Of a stretch of DNA of 64,000 nt, positions 16,408 to 25,218 are shown piece by piece. A program made the translations under genes and the position numbers. Below the pieces are notes generated by a model that had not been told where the DNA came from, did no database searches, and was given only the letters and a program-made list of their open reading frames with translations. Position 1 is the first letter of the stretch. Each line of letters opens with the position of its first letter. Source of the DNA: a virus; the IMG/VR virus record IMGVR_UViG_3300027736_000020, positions 1-64,000 of that record; one strand, written 5' to 3'.

Positions 16408-16416
16408 CATTTTCTC

Positions 16417-18138
16417 CTATCCTTGCGGTGGTTGAGCAGGCGGAGCACCACCCGGAGGCGGAGCACCACCGGGAGGCGGAGCACCACCGGGAGGCGGAGC
16501 ACCACCGGGAGGCGGAGCACCACCGGGAGGCGGAGCACCACCGGGAGGCGGAGCACCACCCGCTGCGGGTGCACCGGGTTGGCCGCCTTGACCGAAGTCT
16601 CCTTGTTCATATCCCTGCTGCTGTTGCGCCATCATTTGCTGTTGCATCTTCATGTTGAGAATTTGCAACCAAATGGGATCTGCAATGGAGAATCCTCCCT
16701 CTTCTTCAGTAATAGGAGGAAGATTGCGACGTGAACGAATCTCGTTCTTGGTGCTCCATTGAGATTCGACCTGAAGGTTTCTCAACATGGTTTGTTCATC
16801 TTGAGGGGTAATTCCATCAAAAATGAATACCAAATCATCATAATACGGCTCAATTAACGTTCGAGTAAGCCAATCCGCGTTGCTTTCAAGAATTGAATAC
16901 AAACCTTCTTCGTTTATTGTTTCGGAAATTTCTCCAGTAGCATTGCCAGATCCGACAATAAACCCAGAAGGACCACGATCAGAAAGATTCAATCGGCTTG
17001 GATGCATTCCAAAAAATGCACATTTAATAGAAGACATCAAACGGAAAAATTGTTCAAACTGCATGTCATTAGGTGTTGCAGACAAATCAAGAACTTGAGC
17101 TTTCATGTTTTCTGGACCGGGAAGAACTGGCATTTTACTCTTTGGAGTAGCAGGTCCACCTTGACCAAGAATCTGCCGTTCAAATGAAGCCAAGCCTTCT
17201 GATGAATAATCACCAGATACAACAAGCATTCGACTTGGAAATCCCGGCCTGAACATGTCTTTGTTAAAATTGAACATGTTGAGAAGAGCGGAAGTAGCAT
17301 GCAGTGACTGTTCGAGAACTGATGTGCCAAATCCCCATCTGTTCAGCTCTCCGGAAGGGTTTGTCCACTCAACATCTATTTCGTCTTTTGTCCACGCTCC
17401 AACAATTTGACCGTCAACTTCCTGCACATACGCGGCATTGGTAATGTCAATGGTAAGTCCAGTCTTGGAAGACCACTCTTCACTTAACATCATTCGAGCG
17501 ACACGTTCGTTGGTGATTCCTCGCTTGGTCATCCATGGCATCAACACATAGAGGACAGGCAATACGGTGTCTCCGGGAATCAGATACCAATCTTTTACGC
17601 GTCCTTTGTCATCTTTTTTCAATACCATTGCGCGACGATCAATGATCAATTCTTCTTGTACGGCAATTGTCAGAAAATCCCTGAATGTCTTGTGATACAC
17701 CTTATGAGGATTTGCAACCAATTGCTCCATTTCATTGCAGCGTCTCGAAATTTCTGGCGTATTAGAATCAAAATTTGGATCATCAAAACGTCTGTGCACT
17801 ACTCTCCAGCCACGTTGCTTGCCGGGAACAATAACTTTTCTTGATAAACCTTTTGTGTCTTCAATTCTTCTGGCAATTATTGCCGCATCAATAAGACTTT
17901 CCCGTGCTACTTGACGAAGCAGTCCATATGGAGGTGTATCCATCGGTTTGCGAAGTGCGCCAGAAATGGTTGCCATTTGAGAAACCGAAGGTCCATAATT
18001 TGAAAACCATTGACCTCTGCGCCGTTCTTCTTCTTTTTTCATGTCCTCAACATTGGATTTGCTAAAGACTTCTTTAGGGTCCAATTGCGTTGGCGTTGGG
18101 GCAATGGCCCTTCCGTACATGTCAACAAGCATTGTCAT
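16417..18138 (-). CDS. portal protein
   Basis: 573 residues, directly downstream of the terminase large subunit gene. The body has portal-like features: a helical N-terminal region, a central KDDKGRVKDWYLIPGDTVLP segment, SGELNRWGFGTSVLEQSL, and a long helix leading to IEPYYDDLVFIFDG with TKNEIRSRRNLPPIT. That combination is typical of phage portal proteins, which form the dodecameric DNA gate in the head vertex. The C-terminus is Gln-rich (QQQMMAQQQQ) and ends in seven GGAPP(P/A) repeats, an extended disordered tail unusual for a portal. GGGAGA precedes the ATG. Confidence 0.85.
   Translation of the reverse strand: MTMLVDMYGRAIAPTPTQLDPKEVFSKSNVEDMKKEEERRRGQWFSNYGPSVSQMATISGALRKPMDTPPYGLLRQVARESLIDAAIIARRIEDTKGLSRKVIVPGKQRGWRVVHRRFDDPNFDSNTPEISRRCNEMEQLVANPHKVYHKTFRDFLTIAVQEELIIDRRAMVLKKDDKGRVKDWYLIPGDTVLPVLYVLMPWMTKRGITNERVARMMLSEEWSSKTGLTIDITNAAYVQEVDGQIVGAWTKDEIDVEWTNPSGELNRWGFGTSVLEQSLHATSALLNMFNFNKDMFRPGFPSRMLVVSGDYSSEGLASFERQILGQGGPATPKSKMPVLPGPENMKAQVLDLSATPNDMQFEQFFRLMSSIKCAFFGMHPSRLNLSDRGPSGFIVGSGNATGEISETINEEGLYSILESNADWLTRTLIEPYYDDLVFIFDGITPQDEQTMLRNLQVESQWSTKNEIRSRRNLPPITEEEGGFSIADPIWLQILNMKMQQQMMAQQQQGYEQGDFGQGGQPGAPAAGGAPPPGGAPPPGGAPPPGGAPPPGGAPPPGGAPPPGGAPPAQPPQG
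16437..16562 (-). repeat. 18-bp tandem repeats encoding a GGAPPP tail
   Basis: Seven consecutive 18-base units encode GGAPPP (the last is GGAPPA) at the portal C-terminus. The copies are nearly identical at the DNA level, indicating recent expansion. Copy number is likely variable between relatives. Confidence 0.95.
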
Positions 18139-18151
18139 TGTATTTCTCCCG

Positions 18152-19831
18152 TTAGATAAGGACTACTTCGTCAAAAGCCCGCCTGCCGTTTCTTGAAACT
18201 TCCAAAGCCATTTCCATCGCATCAAGCATATCATCGTTTTCTGATCGAGGATATGTCATAAGTTGTTCATAAAAATTCCAAAACTCAGGATGAATAACCA
18301 CGGATCTAATTTCATCATAATGAAAACCATATTCTGCATTTGGATCATTCGTAAGTTCATCTCTGGTGATCTCGGATTCCGTGCATTTCCTTAAATATAT
18401 TTTACCCTGTTCAAACAATGTTGACATGCCTTCGATACGAATCTGTTTTCTTTTTCGAGAAAGATGACGAATTTCCCGTATTGGAACCAATGATCGACGC
18501 AACACTTGTTGAATCAATACATGTTGAAATCCATTGCCTTCCACACCATTCATCTGTATTTGATATGATTGATTTTGCATGATAATCCTGTTTACTTGAT
18601 TGGCAACATCAATTTTTTCATTGACAATATCAAAAACAATAATGTCGTTGTCTATTGTTTTTCCTATCATGACAATTGAAAAATAATCGGATTGATCATC
18701 TTTTCCTACTGTCCAATCTACTCCAGTAAAAAAAGTCATTGCTTTTCCCCTGAAATACCATTTCTTGTTTGTTGGTCTATATCCAATGTCATGAGCATCA
18801 TACCACTGCATCCAAGAACTCCTGAATGTTCTTGTCGTGTCATCCCGAGGATCATTCATGTATTCTTTTTGAAAAGCAAGCACATTTTTTGCTTTTAACG
18901 AAGATAATCGCTCCAATGAAAATCGTTCTGGCCACAAAGGCACTTGTATTTTTTGCCCAAATTCATTTTCTTCAGAAGTGATCGCCTGATATCTTCGAGT
19001 GACATACAGATCTGTTCTCTGAAGCATTTTGTTGAGTAATGATCCATAATGCAACACCGTTCCGACAAGAATGATCTGTCCGACTGGAGGCGGTTCGATC
19101 ATCGGCTCAACAGCCGAGTCCCACCAGTTTGCCAGTTTCTCCCTTTGTATCGAGGTGTCTACCAACTCGTCGTTTTCCAAATCGTCGGCAATGACCAGAT
19201 CAGGACGCCTGTGCCCGAACCGCAATCCTCTCAATGGATTGTTTGCCATTCGGGCAAGAACTTTTGCCCTGTCCTCCAGCTCTCCGCTCCACATTCCCCT
19301 TGATTTGTCCCACTTCTTGAATCCAATGACAAACTCCTCGTCTGTCCATTTTTCTTTTTCGCCTCGAACGGAACCATCAATTTCGTCCCAATCCTTGCCA
19401 AGAACAATTCCCCAGTCATTTCTGAGTCGATCATTGCTTTCCAGCTCTTCCTTGATATTCCGAGAATGAGAAGTGGAAATTCGAGCGATGTCGGAAATGA
19501 TAACCACAAAGAATTTTCTTTGTGTTACAAGGGACCAGATAACATAAAGAAAACTTATAAGGGTTGACTTGCTGTGATTTCTTGGCGCAGCCAAGACCAA
19601 CGTGTTAAGGTTCATTTTTCCTTCCCACTCTTTCTCATTCTGATGAGTGGCAAGGTTTATGATGTCTTGATGAAAAGAAGGAGATTTTTGAAACCAGTAT
19701 TTTGGAAAATAAATTCGTCCGAATTCAAATGGATCATCAATTGTTTTTTCTATGCGCCACTTGCGCAATCCGTCTTCAAGGGCAACAGGTGCCGGTATTG
19801 CACTGACAAGCGATGGAGATTCGACAATCAT
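18152..19831 (-). CDS. terL: terminase large subunit
   Basis: The DNA-packaging motor ATPase and nuclease, 559 residues. The ATPase part has a P-loop variant in LAAPRNHSKSTLISFLY (about residue 80-95) and Walker B in RPDLVIADDLEND, followed by the coupling region GQIILVGTVLHYGSLL. The RNase H-like nuclease starts at FFTGVDWTVGKDDQSD, with a further acidic site in SENDDMLDAMEMAL near the C-terminus. The start ATG overlaps the preceding gene by four bases (ATGA), and the portal gene follows 13 bases later. That order (small subunit candidate, TerL, portal) is standard for tailed phages. Confidence 0.95.
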   Translation of the reverse strand: MIVESPSLVSAIPAPVALEDGLRKWRIEKTIDDPFEFGRIYFPKYWFQKSPSFHQDIINLATHQNEKEWEGKMNLNTLVLAAPRNHSKSTLISFLYVIWSLVTQRKFFVVIISDIARISTSHSRNIKEELESNDRLRNDWGIVLGKDWDEIDGSVRGEKEKWTDEEFVIGFKKWDKSRGMWSGELEDRAKVLARMANNPLRGLRFGHRRPDLVIADDLENDELVDTSIQREKLANWWDSAVEPMIEPPPVGQIILVGTVLHYGSLLNKMLQRTDLYVTRRYQAITSEENEFGQKIQVPLWPERFSLERLSSLKAKNVLAFQKEYMNDPRDDTTRTFRSSWMQWYDAHDIGYRPTNKKWYFRGKAMTFFTGVDWTVGKDDQSDYFSIVMIGKTIDNDIIVFDIVNEKIDVANQVNRIIMQNQSYQIQMNGVEGNGFQHVLIQQVLRRSLVPIREIRHLSRKRKQIRIEGMSTLFEQGKIYLRKCTESEITRDELTNDPNAEYGFHYDEIRSVVIHPEFWNFYEQLMTYPRSENDDMLDAMEMALEVSRNGRRAFDEVVLI

Positions 19832-20943
19832 GCGATTATCAAACCTGTTGAGTCAACTACTTCTTGAGATGGCTCAAGACCCAAACGATTGCGAAGTTTC
19901 ATTTGACGCTGATTATCTACAGACAGTTGAAGATCAGAGTACAACCCTGATCGCTCACATTCCAGATAAAGTTCTCGTATCACCAAGGAAAGCCTTCTGG
20001 TGTGCTCCTGATCAGTCTCTCCTGCTTTCTTTCCCCACTCAGCAGCAATACGCGCTTGTGGAGAATTTGGAGGATATGCGCTATTTACAGAAACATTATT
20101 GTTTTCTACTTTTACATTGACGCCGCCTGTGGGTTGCTCCACTGGTGCCAATCCAGTGACGCTACTCAACATTCTGTCAAGCAAGCCACCGAGTTTTGCA
20201 ATTGACTCTGGACTTGCATCATCACGCAAATTTGCAATTGCTTTCGTGAACCAAGTAAGTCCATCTATTCCTGCCTGACGACGTTTCATCATTTGCCAAT
20301 CTTGCAAACGATCTTCTTCCATGGCAATCTTTTCGGCAATTTTTTGTGCTTGCTCTTGACGATATAATTCACGAGCTTCTGGCCATCGTCCTTTTCTTCC
20401 ATACAGGCGGACCAGATTAAACGCAATGTTGCATTCCAACGAGATGCGTTCGTATCCCCATCCTCCATAAACGTAAAGAAGACGCACCAAATGCCAATCA
20501 ATATCCGGGCGACCCTTTTCGTGTCCCTTGCGAATGGCAAGTGCCAATTGCAAGGCAGACTCTTCTGGTGTCAGAGGGGTCTCTCCGGGAGTTCCATCCT
20601 CAAAATCCTCGTAGATTGAGCCTTCTGAGCGCACAGGACTGAATCCATCAGATTCAATTTCTTCAACGACAAAATCTTTTGGATCATCTGGAGGTCCAGA
20701 CGGTTTTTCTTTTTTGGGAAGTCCTCTGATGGACCTCCGACTTTCAAAACCTGTCTTTATCGGAACAGACAGGAATTCCATGTCTTCTGGCAATTGAGCC
20801 GTACGATTCTTGATTTTCTTTCCTGCAAGGATGTTGGTTTCTTCAATAAGTTCCTTTTCAGCTTTTGCCTGAAATTCTTTTTGAACAATTCTTGCAATGG
20901 AATCAAGAGGTGTCTTTGGTAAAAGTGTATTCTTGCTTGACAT
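19828..20943 (-). CDS. probable terminase small subunit (DNA recognition)
   Basis: 371 residues from MSSKNTLLPKT, preceded by TGGGAG. A longer in-frame start lacks a ribosome site. The centre looks like a helix-turn-helix: WHLVRLLYVYGGWGYERISL, then NIAFNLVRLYGRKGRWPEAR, resembling the phage terminase small subunit or homeodomain-like fold. A long charged helix (QEQAQKIAEKIAMEEDRLQD) follows, which could mediate oligomerisation. The position immediately upstream of TerL with a 4-base overlap supports the role. It is longer than most small subunits, and the N-terminal 150 residues are acidic and probably disordered. Confidence 0.6.
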   Translation of the reverse strand: MSSKNTLLPKTPLDSIARIVQKEFQAKAEKELIEETNILAGKKIKNRTAQLPEDMEFLSVPIKTGFESRRSIRGLPKKEKPSGPPDDPKDFVVEEIESDGFSPVRSEGSIYEDFEDGTPGETPLTPEESALQLALAIRKGHEKGRPDIDWHLVRLLYVYGGWGYERISLECNIAFNLVRLYGRKGRWPEARELYRQEQAQKIAEKIAMEEDRLQDWQMMKRRQAGIDGLTWFTKAIANLRDDASPESIAKLGGLLDRMLSSVTGLAPVEQPTGGVNVKVENNNVSVNSAYPPNSPQARIAAEWGKKAGETDQEHTRRLSLVIRELYLECERSGLYSDLQLSVDNQRQMKLRNRLGLEPSQEVVDSTGLIIA

Positions 20944-20956
20944 ATAAACTCCCAAA

Positions 20957-20965
20957 AGATTATAC
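20957..20965 (-). promoter_or_regulatory. putative -10 promoter of the packaging genes
   Basis: On the minus strand GTGTATAAT lies 14 bases upstream of the TGGGAGTTTATATG start region of the small-subunit candidate and just downstream of a terminator hairpin. No -35 is evident. Confidence 0.35.
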
Positions 20966-20977
20966 ACTATAAACAAG

Positions 20978-20999
20978 AAAGCTCCCTTTCGAGAGCTTT
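20978..20999 (-). terminator. hairpin terminator after the replication operon
   Basis: On the minus strand AAAGCTC pairs with GAGCTTT across an 8-base loop and is followed by CTTGTTTA. It lies just after the stop of the 113-residue gene and before the packaging genes, separating the two units. Confidence 0.55.
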
Positions 21000-21001
21000 T
21001 A

Positions 21002-21343
21002 TCATATGATTGAGAGTTCCTGTCTCTCTATTTCTTGTTTTGCGGCAATGAATAGATCAAATCCTACTGATCCACTGACTCGCATCAAATAGACTGCCGC
21101 ACCAGTAAGGTGGACATTGAACGAATTTCTTAGCCCTTGATTTGTTGTCTGATGTCCAGACCAAGGAAATTGTTCTTCAATGTCAGTTTTTTCCCGTATC
21201 CACAAATGTTCTGACGCGGATGCAATTTCCTTGCAAGCAAGCAACAAATCGCGTTGAATGCAGGCAACTCCAGTAGCACCATTTCTCTGAGGATACAGTC
21301 TCCTTCGTTGCGCTTCCTCAAAAGCACGCAGGCTAAGGGACAT
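21002..21343 (-). CDS. hypothetical protein, 113 residues
   Basis: Not recognised. MSLSLRAFEEAQRRRLYPQR is chosen as the start because GGAAGGA lies about 10 bases upstream. A start 21 bases earlier is possible. It is soluble and contains a mid-length helical part with two Cys (ACIQRDLLLACKEIA). It overlaps the preceding gene by 11 bases and is the last gene before a terminator. Confidence 0.6.
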   Translation of the reverse strand: MSLSLRAFEEAQRRRLYPQRNGATGVACIQRDLLLACKEIASASEHLWIREKTDIEEQFPWSGHQTTNQGLRNSFNVHLTGAAVYLMRVSGSVGFDLFIAAKQEIERQELSII

Positions 21344-21863
21344 CTTGATGAAGTCCTTCCGCATCGATGATCAATTCATCAGGAGGCGCAGGTAGAAGTT
21401 CGTCTTCATGTTCATGAGGCATGATCTCCGTCACCGATGCAATCATGGGAAACTGAGTAATCCACTTGTGCTCGGTATATACCTGATCAAATGCTTCACT
21501 CACACTGGAAACAGCTTTTTCAAGGCGGTCTTCTCCAACTACATACGATGGAGGCAAACACAACGCTGAATTTATCTTTACGGTATTTCCCTGACGATCT
21601 TTTGTCTCAACTTGCATCCACATCGTGAAATCAAATCCATCATCAAAATTTTCCTCATGATGACGGATCGCACAGACTACATACCGAACTTCCGGCATGG
21701 TCTTGACGTAATCAGGAACAGACTTGGGAATCAATACAGTGGTTATCCGGCGAAACCACCAAGTGTCTCCCTGAGTAAGCCACATCACTGGCCTGCCTTC
21801 AAATGCGGGATGGTCAGGCATTCCCTCATTGATGTTCTCAACGGTGAGCGGTCCATCGTACAT
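21333..21863 (-). CDS. hypothetical protein, 176 residues
   Basis: Not recognised. It is a globular, aromatic-rich sequence (MWLTQGDTWWFRRITTVLIP, VRYVVCAIRHHEENFDDGFD, FTMWMQVETKDRQG) with an acidic C-terminus (EHEDELLPAPPDELIIDAEG). There is no membrane segment. Its ATG shares a base with the preceding stop (TAATG), so it is coupled to the 150-residue gene. Confidence 0.65.
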   Translation of the reverse strand: MYDGPLTVENINEGMPDHPAFEGRPVMWLTQGDTWWFRRITTVLIPKSVPDYVKTMPEVRYVVCAIRHHEENFDDGFDFTMWMQVETKDRQGNTVKINSALCLPPSYVVGEDRLEKAVSSVSEAFDQVYTEHKWITQFPMIASVTEIMPHEHEDELLPAPPDELIIDAEGLHQDVP

Positions 21864-22315
21864 TACTGAACAGCCAATTCTGTTTCATTGGCAATTTTCC
21901 TCACCAAGGCAAGAAAATCCTGCTGATCCTGATGCAAGGTTACTCTGGAAACTGAAGTGACCTGATCAAACAAATCAAGAAGACTTCCGAGAAGCAAGAT
22001 TGGATCTTCTGTCAATCCGGCTTGAACGGCTCTGTTTGCTCTCTGCTGCTGAATCCATTGCTGAAGTTTTGTTTGCTGAATCAACTTCACATTTCGTGCA
22101 TGAATCGCCTTGTTGCGCCAATCGCGATACATTTCATTTGTCCAGCCCAGTTTTTCCTGACGCTGAGCATCATTAATCTGTGATCGTATCTTTTGCAATT
22201 CCTCACGCAATTGTGATTGCATGATTTGCGCCTCGGATATGGTTTTTGGCTCCACTGAATGACGTGATGAAAAAACAGCATTGTAAGGTTCAGTAACATG
22301 CATTGCGGTTGACAT
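21863..22315 (-). CDS. hypothetical coiled-coil protein, 150 residues
   Basis: Not recognised. Residues about 25-95 form a long charged, Gln-rich helix (QSQLREELQKIRSQINDAQR, NVKLIQQTKLQQWIQQQRAN) consistent with a coiled coil. The C-terminal third is predicted helical and hydrophobic-patterned. AGGAAAGGA precedes the ATG. It sits between the resolvase gene and two other unknowns in the replication operon. Confidence 0.65.
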   Translation of the reverse strand: MSTAMHVTEPYNAVFSSRHSVEPKTISEAQIMQSQLREELQKIRSQINDAQRQEKLGWTNEMYRDWRNKAIHARNVKLIQQTKLQQWIQQQRANRAVQAGLTEDPILLLGSLLDLFDQVTSVSRVTLHQDQQDFLALVRKIANETELAVQ

Positions 22316-22330
22316 TTAAGTAATCCTTTC

Positions 22331-23059
22331 CTATGAGGTGCGGTAACGTCGTGCTGCTTGTGATCTGCCTTTTCCTACCACTGGTTCGTATTTCTTCAGA
22401 AGGATCTCCTGTCTCTGCATTCGAGATACAACTTCGCCAAGCGCAATCGCATCGCATACATTTCCATTGATTTTACCAGAAGGATTGCGATATTCAGGTA
22501 ACGGAATCTCTGAAGCAACAATCATTTGTTGTACCGCTTCTTTTGATGCGGTAGTAGATCCACACATGATGAGTTTCACATGATTTGTTGAAAACTCAGT
22601 GTAAGGAGTCTTGTGTTGTCCGCAAACATACATGGTGATCCATCGTATGCCGGTAAGTGCTTCCAAGGTGGCCGTACTGGTTGTGCGACCTCCTCTGGCA
22701 AATGGATGACTTTCTCCTACAATGATGTCAGGTTCATGATCTTCGATTAAGGAGGAAAGCCAATTTCCAAATTCCACGCATCTCCGTTGCCTGTCCCAAC
22801 GTGGAGACACTGTCAAAGCCAAACCAAAATCAATTCCTGATTCATCCCTGTTTGGAATGTATTTTCCGTCAATGTACAAGGCAGCACCGCTATCATTCAG
22901 GCTTTCGTCAAGAAAGATAACTTTTCTTATTTCATGCCACTCTTTTTCAGTTTTCAAGAGTGGCGGAAGTGAGATATCTGGAGTAGACGATCTCTTTGGC
23001 TTGGGATAAATGTGATATTGATTTCTGTACATCAACCACAGTGTACCATCAAGATGCAA
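22331..23059 (-). CDS. RuvC-like Holliday-junction resolvase
   Basis: 242 residues with the RuvC/RNase H fold. VIFLDESLNDSGAALYI supplies the first acidic site, EPDIIVGESHPFARGG the Glu, and TTASKEAVQQMI and NVCDAIALGE the C-terminal Lys and Asp sites in the order seen in RuvC. It would cleave four-way junctions produced during replication and recombination, helping to resolve branched DNA before packaging. The longest start is TTG at 23059, overlapping the primase-helicase gene by 11 bases. An ATG nine codons in (23032) is an alternative, and the choice does not touch the catalytic core. Confidence 0.85.
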   Translation of the reverse strand: MHLDGTLWLMYRNQYHIYPKPKRSSTPDISLPPLLKTEKEWHEIRKVIFLDESLNDSGAALYIDGKYIPNRDESGIDFGLALTVSPRWDRQRRCVEFGNWLSSLIEDHEPDIIVGESHPFARGGRTTSTATLEALTGIRWITMYVCGQHKTPYTEFSTNHVKLIMCGSTTASKEAVQQMIVASEIPLPEYRNPSGKINGNVCDAIALGEVVSRMQRQEILLKKYEPVVGKGRSQAARRYRTS

Positions 23060-25163
23060 CAGTCCTTAAGCCCCAGACTTCTTTCATTTCTCCATTTACA
23101 GCACGGACAGTACGGATGAGCGATTTTGATTCCATCGCGCGAAGTGTAGAAATCAATACTTGTTCAGGAACGTTATGCAATGTATCAGCAAGATCCTCAA
23201 TGGTCATTGGACGGGTTTTCAGCGCCATGCGAATCTGATCACGTGCAGATACAGATGCTGGACCAGTGGTTTCCATGGGAACTTCACCGGGATTTGCCAA
23301 CTGCATCATGACCCGTCCAGTGTCATCATCTTCTGCAGGAAAATCTACCTTGAAGCAAACAGGAGTATGAAGCATTCCACCATTGACTTTTTGATGGGAA
23401 AGAACAATATGAGCAACATTGCTTCCCTCCTCCTGAATTTTCTTGATATTCCATGTAGAGCGGGCTTGATTCTCCCACTGAACACCACCGAAAGCCGTTG
23501 CTGCCACATCTTCGCTTTGACGGTCATATTTGGTGACATGAGCAAGCACCAAGGCACCCACGCGCAACTCGGAAATGGCTTGGAAGAACGCAACGATTTC
23601 ATCATTGTCACTTGCTCGACCGCATGCAGGTGACGCACTATCAATGATGATGTACGTTATTCCCTCTTCGGCAATCATGCGCTTCAACTCGGAGATTTGT
23701 GCACGAAGTGGCCTGCCCCCGCAATGTCGATACAGGATGTTTACGCCACACCGTTCCTGCTCTTCAGGACTGATGATCGCATCAAGACGCTTGGCATGTT
23801 GGCCGACATCCCATTCCCAATCAAGATACGCTACATGGTTTCGAACGAGTGATGGACCAATGCCAAAATCAAGTCCTGTCTCCATCATTGTTCCGAGCAT
23901 GAGGGCAAGATAGCTTTTCATGCCTCCTCCTGCAGAAAACCACAAGGTAGGTTCCTTGGCAAGAAGCAGCGGTTTGTATGCATATCCTTGCGCAACCGCA
24001 CGGGGTGCTTCACGCAAGAGTTGCCACTCGTTTCCTTTGGTGAACTGTGCGATCACAATTCGTGAAAAATCAGTGAGTATCTGCGACCACGGTGGTCCAT
24101 GCATGCGCTTGTCAAGTTCCGTAATCAGTGCAGACTGGGAACGTGCGTCCTTGAATGAATAATCAATCGGTCCGTAAAGATATTTTGGAAGAGACGGAAT
24201 GTTGTTCGTTCGAACTTCGACTTCACCCACGATTCCGTACCGGGTTGATTCCACAAGACGGGAAACTTCAATGGATATCTGGAACTCATCCCATGTGAAT
24301 CTCCACCCTACACCAGTGCTCGTCATGACTGGAGGATCAATTACCCCTCGTGATTTTGCCATTTGCTGATAAGAGCAAACACTTCGAATGACACTGCGAA
24401 GCTCACGGATTTCCAATGGAGGCTGACAGCGCTCGGCCCATGGACTGATGACTTGCTCAATGATGTCCTTGCCAACATTCCTGTTCCAGAAATAGCCGAC
24501 GAGCCGAGCTGCATCAGCGTTCCTGCGCCCTGACGGCGACCCACCAGCAAGAAGATTGCTTACCCACGCTGGTCGAGCCTCTCCAGATATGGGATTGTCA
24601 TTCTGCATGATCTCGCCAGTCCGCTCGCCTCTGGCGACCCAACCCGGACATGAGGCAATCTTTGATTTCGTCGCAAACTTGTATTCACCGTTGATGGTCT
24701 TGGATGGAGGGAGAACAACATATCCTCCGTCTCCTTTTACGTCAACCTTGGTGAGAATGGGAAAGCTCTTGACTGGATTTCCGGGATGAGAGAAAAACAT
24801 GTGAATGCCATTGGGAGTCTTCTGGCAAAGCGTAGGAATTTTCTCAAGTTCAGGATGATGCTCCCGAATGCTCTTGACCCCTTCAACACCATCAATATCC
24901 ACAACGCAGAGATTACTGATCTTTCCGCAAACTACCGCCCAGTTGCAATCAGGATATTGCTCAGCCCATTTGGTTACCATTTCCTTGGTAACCCTGTTGT
25001 ATTGAAACTCTGCCCATTTCAGACGGACATCAAAATGTTCTCCGTCTCCGCCAATTCCACTTGAAACAACAACAGGACGCTTGCCCATTGATTCGACAGG
25101 GAAGATATTCCACCCCCTATCCAGATATCCGTGCAATATTTCAGTCAATTCCTGGATTTCCAT
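23049..25163 (-). CDS. primase-polymerase / replicative helicase fusion
   Basis: About 704 residues. The N-terminal bifunctional primase-polymerase domain has LCVVDIDGVEG (catalytic DxD near residue 90), TPNGIHMFF (His) and VDVKGDGGYVVLPPSK. A linker resembling the primase C-terminal helical domain (RRNADAARLVGYFWNR) follows. The C-terminal RepA/RecA-like helicase has Walker A in WFSAGGGMKSYLALMLG (about residue 411), Walker B in GITYIIIDSASPACG (about 507) and VGALVLAHVTKYD. It should synthesise primers and unwind DNA for the DnaE polymerase. The ATG at 25163 has GGAG six bases upstream. Another at 25175 lacks a good site. Confidence 0.9.
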   Translation of the reverse strand: MEIQELTEILHGYLDRGWNIFPVESMGKRPVVVSSGIGGDGEHFDVRLKWAEFQYNRVTKEMVTKWAEQYPDCNWAVVCGKISNLCVVDIDGVEGVKSIREHHPELEKIPTLCQKTPNGIHMFFSHPGNPVKSFPILTKVDVKGDGGYVVLPPSKTINGEYKFATKSKIASCPGWVARGERTGEIMQNDNPISGEARPAWVSNLLAGGSPSGRRNADAARLVGYFWNRNVGKDIIEQVISPWAERCQPPLEIRELRSVIRSVCSYQQMAKSRGVIDPPVMTSTGVGWRFTWDEFQISIEVSRLVESTRYGIVGEVEVRTNNIPSLPKYLYGPIDYSFKDARSQSALITELDKRMHGPPWSQILTDFSRIVIAQFTKGNEWQLLREAPRAVAQGYAYKPLLLAKEPTLWFSAGGGMKSYLALMLGTMMETGLDFGIGPSLVRNHVAYLDWEWDVGQHAKRLDAIISPEEQERCGVNILYRHCGGRPLRAQISELKRMIAEEGITYIIIDSASPACGRASDNDEIVAFFQAISELRVGALVLAHVTKYDRQSEDVAATAFGGVQWENQARSTWNIKKIQEEGSNVAHIVLSHQKVNGGMLHTPVCFKVDFPAEDDDTGRVMMQLANPGEVPMETTGPASVSARDQIRMALKTRPMTIEDLADTLHNVPEQVLISTLRAMESKSLIRTVRAVNGEMKEVWGLRTVAS

Positions 25164-25184
25164 AAGCGTCTCCATAATGAATGA

Positions 25185-25208
25185 GGGGCGGAGAAAATAT
25201 CCCGCCCC
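25185..25208 (-). terminator. hairpin between the helical-protein gene and the PrimPol gene
   Basis: GGGGCGG (25185-25191) pairs with CCGCCCC (25202-25208) across a 10-base loop, just upstream of the PrimPol start on the minus strand. The following TCATTCATT is only weakly T-rich, so it may be an attenuator or an mRNA-stability element rather than a full terminator. Confidence 0.45.
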
Positions 25209-25218
25209 AAAATAATTG

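Noticed and set aside
16344-16658. Plus-strand frames across the portal repeats with repeated AEHHRE-type residues
   Set aside because: Translation of the GGAPPP-coding repeats in the opposite sense; no independent support.
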